A DNA stretch of 9,984 nt from Mycobacteriaceae bacterium (lineage in GTDB: Bacteria; Actinomycetota; Actinomycetes; Mycobacteriales; Mycobacteriaceae). The position numbers were made by a program, and so were the translations under genes. Numbering within the stretch: position 1 is the stretch's first letter; the number at the start of each line of letters is the position of its first letter. Shown here piece by piece: positions 1-6,696 of this stretch. The stretch covers positions 1 through 9,984 of the forward strand of contig JABFVX010000092.1 of assembly GCA_013362555.1 (NCBI GenBank), read 5' to 3'. Under the pieces are notes generated by a model. The model made no database searches and had not been told where the DNA came from. It worked only from the letters and a program-made list of their open reading frames with translations.

Positions 1-1160
1 CCGAGGAGGGGATGAAGTTCACCGACTCCTACGGCGAGCAGAGCTGCACCGCGGGTCGGGCGGCGTTCATCATGGGTCAGAGTGTGTACCGCACCGGGAT
101 GAGCAAGGTCGGCGTCCCCGGTGCCGACGTCGGGCTGTCGGCCGAGGATCCGACGATCGCGGAGCTGTTGAAGCCTCTGGGCTACGCCACCGGGCAGTTC
201 GGGAAGAACCATCTCGGAGACCCGAACAAGTACCTTCCTACGGTGCACGGGTTCGACGAGTTCTTCGGCAACCTTTACCACCTCAACGCCGAGGAAGAGC
301 CGGAGCTGCCCGACTTCCCCGACAAACAGCACTATCCGAAGTTGCACGACTTCCAATTGCCGCGCGGGGTGATCCGTTCGTGGGCTACCGAGCAGGATTC
401 GGACGAGGTCGATCCGCGCTATGGTCGCGTCGGGAAGCAGCGGATCGACGACACCGGCGCCTTGACCAAGAAACGCATGGAGACCATCGACGACGAAACC
501 GTCGGCGCGGCCATCGATTTCATGAAACGCCAACACGAGGCGGACACGCCTTCCTGTGGATGAACACCACCCACATGCATCTGCGCACCCACACCAAACC
601 CGAGAGCCTCGGGCAGGCCCGGCATTGGCAGTCGCCGTATCACGACACGATGGTCGATCACGACAAGCACGTCGGCAGACTGCTCGACACCCTCGACGAG
701 CTCGGCATCGCCGAGGACACGATCGTCGTCTACAGCACCGACAACGGCCCACACCAACACCTGGCCCGACGCCGCGACCACACCGTTCCGCAGCGAGAAG
801 GACACCAACTGGGAAGGCGCGTTCCGCGTCCCCGAACTCGTCCGATGGCCGGGCCGGATTCCCGCGCGGACGGTGTCCAACGAGATCGTCCAGCACCACG
901 ACTGGCTTCCCACCTTCTTGGCGGCGGCGGGTGAACCCGACATCGTCGAGAAGCTGAAGAAGGGCCATACGGTCGGCGACAAGACCTACACGGTGCACAT
1001 CGACGGCTACAACCTGCACGACTACATCACCGTGTACGGGACCGCGATCTGCACGCAGTTCCTGGAGACGTTCAAGCAGTTCCCGCCGCGGCAGGAGCCT
1101 GCGACGTTCACCATCGACCATGCGGTGCGGCAGTTGCACGAGTACCTGGCCAGAGATTGA
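1..1160 (+). pseudogene. Arylsulfatase, 5'-partial, broken by two frameshifts and an internal deletion
   Basis: Type I sulfatases hydrolyse sulfate esters using a formylglycine made from a cysteine. The reading frame is open to the left edge, so the N-terminus lies outside the window. The activation motif SCTAGRAAF is present (cysteine codon 45-47), as are GKNHLGD near 200-225 and STDNGPH near 734-754, the sulfatase metal and substrate-binding blocks. The frame is lost near 549-551: the peptide goes from EADTP into a stop at 561, while FLWMNTTHMH continues in the frame one base earlier. It shifts again near 752-758, between STDNGPH and NTWPDAATTPFRSEK. Both fit small indels. The frame is then open to the TGA at 1158-1160. 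Near 1023-1030, HIDGYNLHDYIT runs straight into a C-terminal block (QFLETFKQFPPRQ) that in intact relatives, as I recall them, lies roughly 100 residues further on, implying an in-frame deletion. The identity is strong. Activity is unlikely unless the shifts are sequencing errors. Confidence 0.88.
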
Positions 1161-2100
1161 CCTGGGTGGGAACCGATCTGAGTTCCTGGACGGACGGGGT
1201 CGCACGAGCCGCGACCACCGGTTTCGTCGAGCGGATCACCGACGAACGCGGACCAGACTTCGTCGAGCAGGCGGGCCGGGTCGCGGTCTTCGACAACGAC
1301 GGCACGCTGTGGTGCGAGAAGCCGATGCCGATCCAGTTGGACTTCATCGTCGAACGACTGTCCGAGTTGGCCGCCGCCGACCCGGCGTTGCGGACCCGCC
1401 AGCCCTGGAAGGCCTGCTACGAGCGCGATTTCGGTTGGCTCGGCACAGCGATGGTCAAGCACTATCAGGGCGACGACAGCGACCTGAAGCTCCTCGTGGG
1501 CGCGGTCACCAGCGCGTTCGACGCTGTTCCAGTCGAGGACTACCAGGCGCGGGTGCGGGAGTTCTTCGCCCGCGCCGACCACCCACTCTCGGTCGACCGT
1601 ACCGATCCTGTGGTTATCTCCCCATGATCGAGTTGCTGCGTTACCTCGAACGGTATGGGTTTGCGACCTATATCGCCTCAGGCGGCGACCGGGACTTCGT
1701 GCGCCCGATCGCCCCTGACATGTACGAGATACCGCCCGAGCGTGTCATCGGAAGCTCCCTCGGCCTGACCTACCTCGATCGCGGCGACCACCCGGATCTG
1801 CTGTACAAATCGGCTCTCGACTTCTTCGACGACGGCCCGCAGAAGCCGATCCGCATCTGGAGCCGCATCGGGCGCAGACCGATTCTGTCGGTCGGCAACT
1901 CCAACGGCGACGTGCCGATGCTGTCGTTCACCGGGCGTCGAGATCAGTCGTCCCTGCGGATGCTGATCCACCACGACGACCCGGAACGCGAATTCGACTA
2001 CACCGCCGGAGCCGAGAACGCCCTCACGGAGGCCGCAGCCCGCGACTGGACCGTCGTCAGCATGAAAACCGATTGGACCACCGTTTTCTCAACCGTCTGA
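1157..2100 (+). pseudogene. HAD-superfamily phosphatase-like hydrolase, single frameshift
   Basis: Haloacid dehalogenase-superfamily hydrolases usually remove phosphate from small molecules through an aspartyl-phosphate. Motif I is VAVFDNDGTLW, with Asp46 as expected nucleophile and Asp48 as acid/base, counting from the TTG at 1157. The first frame stops at 1627, but homologous sequence continues one base earlier from about 1582 (PTLGRPYRSCGYLPMIELLR) to the TGA at 2098-2100. That half carries motif II (IASGGDRDF), a motif III lysine (LLYKSALDFF) and motif IV (VGNSNGDVPML), so every catalytic motif survives, split over two frames. Joining them needs one base restored in the CCC run at 1582-1584 and gives about 315 residues. 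The TTG start overlaps the sulfatase stop (TTGA); GTG at 1166 is an alternative. The substrate is unknown. Its place between a sulfatase and its activating enzyme suggests a linked role, but that is inference. Confidence 0.85.
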
Positions 2101-2105
2101 GTATC

Positions 2106-2110
2106 AGGAG
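2106..2110 (+). promoter_or_regulatory. Shine-Dalgarno AGGAG for the FGE gene
   Basis: AGGAG lies 12 nt before the GTG at 2123. The spacing is rather long, but this is the only purine-rich site in the 22-nt gap after the HAD gene. It favours GTG 2123, because the next in-frame ATG (2177) would cut into the conserved FTMGSD start of the domain. Confidence 0.5.
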
Positions 2111-2122
2111 CGACGACTACCC

Positions 2123-3085
2123 GTGGACACCCTGCCCGCCACCGACCTACGCCGTGTCCCCGCGCAGACGTTCACGATGGGATCCGATCGCCACTACCTC
2201 GAGGAGCGTCCCGCCCGCCGAGTCGAGGTCGACGCCTTCGACATCGAGACCGTGGCAGTCACCAACATGCGTTACGCGCGGTTCGTGCGCGACACCGGCT
2301 ATGTCACCGTCGCCGAACGTCCGCTCGACCCCGCCGAGTTCCCCGGTGCCCCATCGGAAAACTTGCAACCAGGTTCGCTGGTGTTCACCAGAACACCCGG
2401 ACCGGTCGACCTCCGTCATCTCGACCAGTGGTGGACCTGGACCCCCGGCGCGTGCTGGTGTCATCCGGAGGGACCCGCGTCCTCGATCGCAGACCGCGGC
2501 GACCACCCCGTGGTGCACATCGCCCACGAGGACGCGCGGACCTACGCGAAATGGGCAGGGCGATCGCTGCCCACCGAGGCCCAATGGGAGGCTGCTGCAC
2601 GCGGCGGCCTCGACCAAGCCGAATTCACCTGGGGCAACGACCCGGAATCCGAAACCGAAGCACTGGCGAATTTCTGGCACGGCGACTTCCCGTGGCGACC
2701 GACGCCCGGATACGGCCGAACCACCGCCGTCGGTTCCTACCCGCCCAACGGATACGGGCTGCACAATATGGCGGGCAACGTTTGGGAATGGACAGCCGAC
2801 TGGTACGCCGAGAAGCAGTCGGATGCCGGGCAATCATGTTGTGCCCCAAGAAATCCGCGCGGACCCCAGATGGAAGACAGCCTCGATCCTGGCCAACCCT
2901 GGACCCGGATACCCCGCAAAGTCGTGAAAGGCGGATCATTTCTGTGCGCCGACAGCTACTGTCGCAGATATCGTCCAGCGGCCCGTCGACCACAGGCGAT
3001 CGACACCGGCACGAGCCACATCGGATTCCGATGCGTTCGTACCCCAGCTGAGCTGCCCAGACAAGCGCCGCAGGGACCCCGGTAG
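2123..3085 (+). CDS. Formylglycine-generating enzyme (FGE/SUMF1 family sulfatase activator)
   Basis: FGE oxidises the cysteine of a sulfatase CxxxR-type motif to formylglycine, using oxygen and, in characterised aerobic members, bound copper. The 320-residue product spans the whole FGE-sulfatase domain. Landmarks in order are FTMGSD (17-22), the tryptophan-rich segment WWTWTPGACW (103-112), HPVVHI (128-133), LPTEAQWEAAARGG (149-162), NMAGNVWEWTADWY (215-228), SCCAPRNPRG (238-247) and the catalytic block GGSFLCADSYCRRYR (270-284). Cys275 and Cys280 match the redox pair known as C272/C277 in the Streptomyces coelicolor enzyme. GFRCV closes the domain. The GTG start has AGGAG upstream, 22 nt after the HAD gene, so all three genes were probably one operon. 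Unlike its two upstream neighbours it has no frameshift. Its natural target was probably the adjacent CTAGR sulfatase. If that is dead, it may serve sulfatases elsewhere or be drifting. Confidence 0.95.
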   Translation: MDTLPATDLRRVPAQTFTMGSDRHYLEERPARRVEVDAFDIETVAVTNMRYARFVRDTGYVTVAERPLDPAEFPGAPSENLQPGSLVFTRTPGPVDLRHLDQWWTWTPGACWCHPEGPASSIADRGDHPVVHIAHEDARTYAKWAGRSLPTEAQWEAAARGGLDQAEFTWGNDPESETEALANFWHGDFPWRPTPGYGRTTAVGSYPPNGYGLHNMAGNVWEWTADWYAEKQSDAGQSCCAPRNPRGPQMEDSLDPGQPWTRIPRKVVKGGSFLCADSYCRRYRPAARRPQAIDTGTSHIGFRCVRTPAELPRQAPQGPR

Positions 3086-3135
3086 GCGCGTGCGCGTTGG
3101 CCGCCCAGCAGGTTCCTTGGCCACGGCGGCCAGAC

Positions 3136-3174
3136 TTCTTTACTGGGCCGCCTTTCGGCGGCTCCAGTAAAGAA
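3136..3174. terminator. Bulged hairpin between convergent FGE and tRNA-His, probable terminator
   Basis: The left arm TTCTTTACTGG plus GCCGCC (3136-3152) pairs with GGCGGC (3157-3162) and CCAGTAAAGAA (3164-3174), with T3163 bulged and TTTC as loop. That is 17 base pairs. Read on the minus strand the loop is GAAA, a stable GNRA tetraloop. Neither strand has a clear U-tract, as is common for actinobacterial terminators. It lies 51 nt after the FGE stop and 21 nt past the tRNA 3' end, so it can serve both transcripts. Confidence 0.7.
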
Positions 3175-3194
3175 ACAGTAACGAGATACCAAAG

Positions 3195-3268
3195 GGTGGC
3201 TGACGGGGCTCGAACCCGCGACATCCAGGATCACAACCTGGTGCTCTACCAGCTGAACTACAGCCACC
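3195..3268 (-). tRNA. tRNA-His (anticodon GTG)
   Basis: The minus strand folds as a complete cloverleaf. The acceptor stem is GTGGCTG (3267-3261) paired with CAGCCAC (3202-3196). The D-loop contains AGCTGGTAGAGC, the anticodon loop TTGTGAT gives GTG, and the T-arm contains GGGTTCGAGCCCC. The extra 5' G (3268) opposite discriminator C (3195) is the G-1:C73 pair specific to tRNA-His, and the 74-nt length fits. The 3' CCA is not encoded (CTT follows). It sits downstream of orn on the same strand, an arrangement I recall from mycobacteria. Confidence 0.97.
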
Positions 3269-3300
3269 ATGCGCCGGACGCCTGCGACCGGCACCGGTAG

Positions 3301-3306
3301 ATACTA
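3301..3306 (-). promoter_or_regulatory. Possible -10 element for tRNA-His
   Basis: On the minus strand TAGTAT lies about 33 nt before the mature tRNA 5' end, in the 66-nt gap after orn. It matches four of six consensus -10 bases. No good -35 is visible; the region at the usual distance reads TTTTCC. Read-through from orn is an alternative source of the tRNA. Confidence 0.4.
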
Positions 3307-3334
3307 GCGTGCGGGGCCGGAATAGGAAAAATCG

Positions 3335-3964
3335 CTAGGCGGATGAGGCTCCGTCGCTGGTCGCGGGGGTGTCGAGGAGGTCGGCGGCGACGGCCGCGAT
3401 GTCGGAGGCGCCGGGGCCGGGCTGGGGGACGAAGGCGGTTCGGCGGTAGAACTCCAGCTCGCGGATGGACTCCTTGATGTCGGCCAGAGCGCGGTGGGCC
3501 AGGCCCTTTTCGGGCTGGCCGAAGTAGATGCGGGGGTACCAGCGGCGGCACAGCTCTTTGATAGAGCTGACGTCGATCATCCGGTAGTGCAGGAAGGTGT
3601 CCAGCTCGGGCATGTCCCGGGCGATGAACCCACGGTCGGTGGCTATCGAATTACCGGCCAGCGGCGCGCTGCCTGCCAGCGGGATGTGCTCGCGGAGGTA
3701 GGCGAGGATGCGCTTTTCGGCCTCCGCGACGGAGACGGTGGAGCGGCGCACTTCTTCGGTGAGCCCGGAGTTGGCGTGCATCTCGGTGACGATGTCGGGC
3801 ATGCGGGCCAGGTCCGCGTCGTCGGCGTGGATCACCACGTCGACGCCGTCGCCGAGGATGTTGAGGTCACTGTCGGTGACGAGTGCGGCCACTTCGATCA
3901 GCTTGTCGCTGTCGAGCCGGAGGCCGGTCATCTCGCAGTCGATCCATACCAGTTTGTCCTGCAC
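3335..3964 (-). CDS. orn: Oligoribonuclease (3'-5' exoribonuclease, DEDDh family)
   Basis: Orn hydrolyses very short RNA oligomers to mononucleotides in the cytoplasm. It finishes mRNA decay and clears pGpG and pApA left from cyclic dinucleotide breakdown. The 209-residue protein begins KLVWIDCEMTGL, giving Asp9 and Glu11. It continues with NSIATDRGF (Asp110) and ends the fold with GLAHRALADIKESI, giving His157 and Asp162, so all five DEDDh residues are present. Core length is typical, with a slightly longer, Ala/Pro/Ser-rich tail of about 30 residues after the fold. The GTG at 3964 is chosen because the conserved segment starts two codons later and a -10-like TAGGCT lies 6 nt upstream, consistent with a leaderless mRNA. 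It is divergent from the HerA-like ATPase gene and followed by tRNA-His. Confidence 0.96.
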   Translation of the reverse strand: MQDKLVWIDCEMTGLRLDSDKLIEVAALVTDSDLNILGDGVDVVIHADDADLARMPDIVTEMHANSGLTEEVRRSTVSVAEAEKRILAYLREHIPLAGSAPLAGNSIATDRGFIARDMPELDTFLHYRMIDVSSIKELCRRWYPRIYFGQPEKGLAHRALADIKESIRELEFYRRTAFVPQPGPGASDIAAVAADLLDTPATSDGASSA

Positions 3965-3970
3965 CCGTCC

Positions 3971-3976
3971 AGCCTA
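3971..3976 (-). promoter_or_regulatory. Putative -10 (TAGGCT) for a leaderless orn transcript
   Basis: On the minus strand TAGGCT is followed by six bases and then the GTG start, so a transcript starting 6-7 nt after the -10 would begin at the start codon. There is no Shine-Dalgarno sequence, which agrees. No clear -35 is seen. The surrounding ACTAGGCTGG recurs in front of the cmrA-like gene. Confidence 0.55.
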
Positions 3977-4061
3977 GTCAGCTGTGCCTGCCGCTTCCGG
4001 CGCGACCCGTCCGCCAGGCGGCGGTCCGCGTGGTTTCCCCAGCTGTACCGGTCTCCGCCGC

Positions 4062-4067
4062 TAGTCT
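4062..4067 (+). promoter_or_regulatory. Possible -10 (TAGTCT) for the HerA-like ATPase gene
   Basis: TAGTCT lies 47 nt before the ATG at 4115 in the 150-bp divergent gap with orn, leaving room for a short leader that carries the ribosome site. It matches the TANNNT pattern only and no convincing -35 is present. Confidence 0.3.
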
Positions 4068-4102
4068 GAGCTATTGATCGGCAACCCACTGACTCAACAG
4101 CC

Positions 4103-4110
4103 AGGGAGGA
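4103..4110 (+). promoter_or_regulatory. Shine-Dalgarno AGGGAGGA for the HerA-like ATPase
   Basis: A strong purine-rich site ends 4 nt before ATG 4115 and fixes that start. The nearer ATG at 4110 reads ATG GCA TGA and is closed at once. This leadered start contrasts with the leader-less look of orn on the other strand. Confidence 0.75.
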
Positions 4111-4114
4111 TGGC

Positions 4115-5665
4115 ATGACCAATCCGCAGGGTCCTGAAGGCGTCCTTCCTTCGAGCAGCGTGGCTGCGGAGATTGCGGCTGGGTATGCGACCGGAGGCGA
4201 GGCGCTGGAACTCGGCGCAGTGGTGGTGGGCGGGCAGGCGGATCCGGCGATGCAGGTTCGGATTCCGCTGGCCACGGTCAACCGGCACGGGTTGATCGCG
4301 GGGGCGACGGGTACCGGAAAGACCAAGACGCTGCAAGGGATTGCCGAGCAGTTGTCGGCGGCGGGGGTGCCGGTGGTGCTCGCCGACGTCAAGGGCGATT
4401 TGTCGGGGTTGGCGGCGCCGGGCGAGTCCGGGGAGCGGGTCGCTCAGCGTGCGGCGGAGACGGGGATGGGGAACTGGGCGCCGCAGGGGTTTCCGGTGGA
4501 GTTCGTGTCACTGGGCACCAAGGGGATCGGGGTGCCGATCCGAGCCACCCTCACGGCGTTCGGGCCGATCCTGTTGAGCAAGGTGCTCGCGCTGAACGCT
4601 ACCCAGGAGTCGACGCTCGGCCTCATTTTCCACTGGGCGGACGGGCAGGGGCTGCCGCTGTTGGATCTGAAGGACCTGCGTTCGGTCATCCAGTACCTGA
4701 CCGGCGACCAGGGCAAGGACGACCTGAAAGGGATCGGCGGGGTGTCGGCGCAGACCGCGGGGGTGATTCTGCGGGCGCTGGTGAACTTGGAGGCCGACGG
4801 CGGCGACACGTTCTTCGGCGAGCCGGAGCTCGACCCTGCTGACCTGGTGCGCACCGATGCCGAGGGGCGCGGCGTGATCACCCTGTTCGAGCTGGGAGAC
4901 CAGGCCGCTCGGCCCGCCATGTTCTCCACCTTCCTCATGTGGGTGCTGGCGGATCTGTTCCAGACACTGCCCGAGGTGGGCGATGTCGACAAGCCGCGGC
5001 TGGTGTTCGTGTTCGACGAGGCCCATTTGCTGTTCAAGGGCGCGTCGAAGGCGTTTCTGGACGAGGTGGAGCAGACGGTGAAGTTGATCCGGTCCAAGGG
5101 TGTCGGGGTGTTCTTCGCGACGCAGCTGCCGACAGACATTCCGAACCCGGTGTTGTCGCAGCTCGGCGCGCGAATCCAGCACGCGCTGCGGGCGTTCACG
5201 CCGGAGGACCAGAAGGCGCTGTCGAAAACGGTGCGCACGTACCCGAAGACGGCCGCGTATGACCTGGAGTCCGCGCTGACCTCGCTCGGCACCGGCGAGG
5301 CGATTGTGACGGTGCTGTCGGAGCGCGGCGCGCCGACTCCGGTGGCGTGGACTCGGCTGCGGCCGCCGTGCTCCTATATGGGCGACATCGGCGATCAGCA
5401 GGTGCGCGCCAGGGTCGAGTCGAGCCCGCTGCAGGGCAAGTACGGACAGACCGTGGACCGTGAATCCGCCTACGAGATGCTGGCCGCGAAGCTCGCTGCC
5501 GCTCCGGAGCCGGACACTGCGCGGCCCCGCCGCGCAGAAAAGCCCGAGCCGGGAATGGTCGAACAGATCATGGGCAATTCCGCGGTGAAGAGCTTCATGC
5601 GCTCCGCCGCCACCGCCGCGGGCCGAGAAATCTCCCGCAGCATTTTCGGCACCCGCCGACGGTAG
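4115..5665 (+). CDS. HerA-like/DUF853 P-loop ATPase (Rv2510c-type)
   Basis: This 516-residue cytoplasmic protein belongs to the HerA/FtsK-like ATPases annotated as DUF853 or helicase HerA-like; no precise cellular role is established to my knowledge. The Walker A motif is GATGTGKTKTL (63-73) and the Walker B motif is LVFVFDEAHLLF (296-307) with Asp301 and Glu302. FFATQLPTDIP (333-343) resembles the sensor segment that follows in these ATPases. GARIQHALRAFTPEDQKAL (351-369) and YPKTAAYDLE (376-385) are family landmarks. The last 60 residues are Ala/Arg/Pro-rich with a basic end, perhaps flexible. No signal peptide or membrane segment is visible. It is flanked by divergent orn and a convergent SDR as in mycobacteria, suggesting a conserved core job. 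Family identity is firm; helicase or DNA-pumping activity is unproven. Confidence 0.9.
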   Translation: MTNPQGPEGVLPSSSVAAEIAAGYATGGEALELGAVVVGGQADPAMQVRIPLATVNRHGLIAGATGTGKTKTLQGIAEQLSAAGVPVVLADVKGDLSGLAAPGESGERVAQRAAETGMGNWAPQGFPVEFVSLGTKGIGVPIRATLTAFGPILLSKVLALNATQESTLGLIFHWADGQGLPLLDLKDLRSVIQYLTGDQGKDDLKGIGGVSAQTAGVILRALVNLEADGGDTFFGEPELDPADLVRTDAEGRGVITLFELGDQAARPAMFSTFLMWVLADLFQTLPEVGDVDKPRLVFVFDEAHLLFKGASKAFLDEVEQTVKLIRSKGVGVFFATQLPTDIPNPVLSQLGARIQHALRAFTPEDQKALSKTVRTYPKTAAYDLESALTSLGTGEAIVTVLSERGAPTPVAWTRLRPPCSYMGDIGDQQVRARVESSPLQGKYGQTVDRESAYEMLAAKLAAAPEPDTARPRRAEKPEPGMVEQIMGNSAVKSFMRSAATAAGREISRSIFGTRRR

Positions 5666-5673
5666 GTCTCCAT

Positions 5674-5728
5674 CCACCGGAACGACCCGTGAGTTGCGCC
5701 TGATGCAACTCACGGGTCGTTCCGGTGG
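5674..5728. terminator. Perfect 24-bp inverted repeat, probable two-way terminator
   Basis: Arms at 5674-5697 and 5705-5728 are exact reverse complements, starting CCACCGGAAC and ending TTCCGGTGG, with a 7-nt loop GCCTGAT. The hairpin begins 8 nt after the ATPase stop and ends 7 nt before the stop of the convergent reductase, filling the 70-bp gap. No U-tract follows on either strand. Position and symmetry favour termination of both genes. Confidence 0.8.
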
Positions 5729-5735
5729 CAGAGGG

Positions 5736-6542
5736 TCAGTCGCTGCCGAGCTTTCGGTAGAAGCGGCCTGCCACGGGGGCGGTGAGGGAGCGGGGGAGGA
5801 ACTGGCCCGCGAGGCTCATGCCCTTGGAGAGAGGGCCGGGGACGACGCGCATGCGGTTGCGGGCGAGCGCGTCGAGGGAGGCTTTGGCGGTGTGGACGGT
5901 GTCGACCCAGAGGAAGTCGGGGACCATCTTGTCGACGATGGAGGCGTCGGCGGGGTCCGGGATGTCGGTGCGGACCGGGCCGGGGGCGAGCAAGGTGACG
6001 TGCACCCCGCGGCCAGCGACTTCGCCGCGCAGCGATTCGGAGAAGGTGTTGGCGAAGGCCTTGGTCGCCGCATAGGTGGCGTTGTTCGGGATGGGCATGT
6101 TGCCCGCTGCCGACCCGGAGATGAGGATGCCGCCACCGCGGCGCTCCAGCATCCCGGGCAGGACCGCCAGCGTCAGGTCGTGCACGGCGACGGCGTTGAG
6201 CTGGACCTGCGCCTGCTCGTAGGCGGGGTCGAGTTCGGCGACCGCGCCGAAGGTGGCGATGCCCGCGTTGTTGCAGAGGATGGCGATGTCGCGGGAGGCC
6301 AGCTCCTGGCACAGCGCGGCGCGCGGCTGCGGCTCGGACAGGTCGACGGCGCGGACCTCGACGGCGACGCCGTGCTCGGCGGTGAGCTCGCCCGCCAGTT
6401 CGGCCATCACCTCGCCGCGGCGGGCGACCAGGATCAGCGAGTAGCCGCGGGCGGCGAGTTCGGCGGCCAGCGCGGCGCCGATGCCGGACGAGGCTCCGGT
6501 GACGACGGCACGATTGTCGGCGGAAGGTGCGGGAACACTCAC
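5736..6542 (-). CDS. cmrA: Short-chain dehydrogenase/reductase, probable mycolate-motif reductase (CmrA/Rv2509-type)
   Basis: Classical SDR fold of 268 residues with an NAD(P)-binding glycine motif TGASSGIG (15-22), NNAG (91-94), the structural Asn116, and the catalytic set Ser144 (ISGSAAG), Tyr157 and Lys161 (YAATK). APGPVRTDIP (186-195) follows. Arg41-Arg42 after the second strand (LVARR) would suit NADPH. The gene order SDR, HerA-like ATPase, orn, tRNA-His matches Rv2509-Rv2510c-Rv2511-hisT, and CmrA homologues reduce the 3-oxo intermediate to give the mature mycolic acid beta-hydroxy acid. Substrate assignment therefore rests on family plus synteny. The open frame extends far upstream, but the GTG at 6542 is chosen because the Rossmann motif follows 14 residues later and a TAGGCT -10 sits 7 nt upstream. 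The C-terminus is basic (FYRKLGSD), with no membrane segment evident. Confidence 0.82.
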   Translation of the reverse strand: MSVPAPSADNRAVVTGASSGIGAALAAELAARGYSLILVARRGEVMAELAGELTAEHGVAVEVRAVDLSEPQPRAALCQELASRDIAILCNNAGIATFGAVAELDPAYEQAQVQLNAVAVHDLTLAVLPGMLERRGGGILISGSAAGNMPIPNNATYAATKAFANTFSESLRGEVAGRGVHVTLLAPGPVRTDIPDPADASIVDKMVPDFLWVDTVHTAKASLDALARNRMRVVPGPLSKGMSLAGQFLPRSLTAPVAGRFYRKLGSD

Positions 6543-6549
6543 GCGGCCC

Positions 6550-6555
6550 AGCCTA
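6550..6555 (-). promoter_or_regulatory. Putative -10 (TAGGCT) for a leaderless cmrA-like transcript
   Basis: TAGGCT on the minus strand is followed by seven bases and the GTG start. There is no Shine-Dalgarno sequence in the gap. The ten bases ACTAGGCTGG are identical to those before orn. Confidence 0.55.
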
Positions 6556-6617
6556 GTGTTACCGCTCCCGCCCGCGACCCGCGCATCCGTTCGCCGCCCG
6601 CAGGGCCCGGGACGTCC

Positions 6618-6623
6618 TACGAT
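6618..6623 (+). promoter_or_regulatory. Possible -10 (TACGAT) for the secreted-protein gene
   Basis: TACGAT is a fair -10 match 73 nt before the ATG at 6697, in the 154-bp divergent gap with the reductase. A TTCGCC at 6590-6595 is too far for a normal -35 spacing, so the call is tentative. Confidence 0.35.
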
Positions 6624-6696
6624 GAAGCGGGCATTCCGGACGGGTTGCGGACCGAACGCCCGGCACGTCACAGACTTTCGACGATGGGAGCCGCGA

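Noticed and set aside
2073..2927. 284-codon + strand frame overlapping the FGE gene
   Set aside because: Pro/Arg/Ser/Thr-rich low-complexity shadow; the FGE frame holds all family motifs.
4508..5713. Minus-strand open frame of 401 codons opposite the ATPase
   Set aside because: Arg/His/Leu-rich antisense artefact crossing the terminator; the + strand has Walker A and B motifs.
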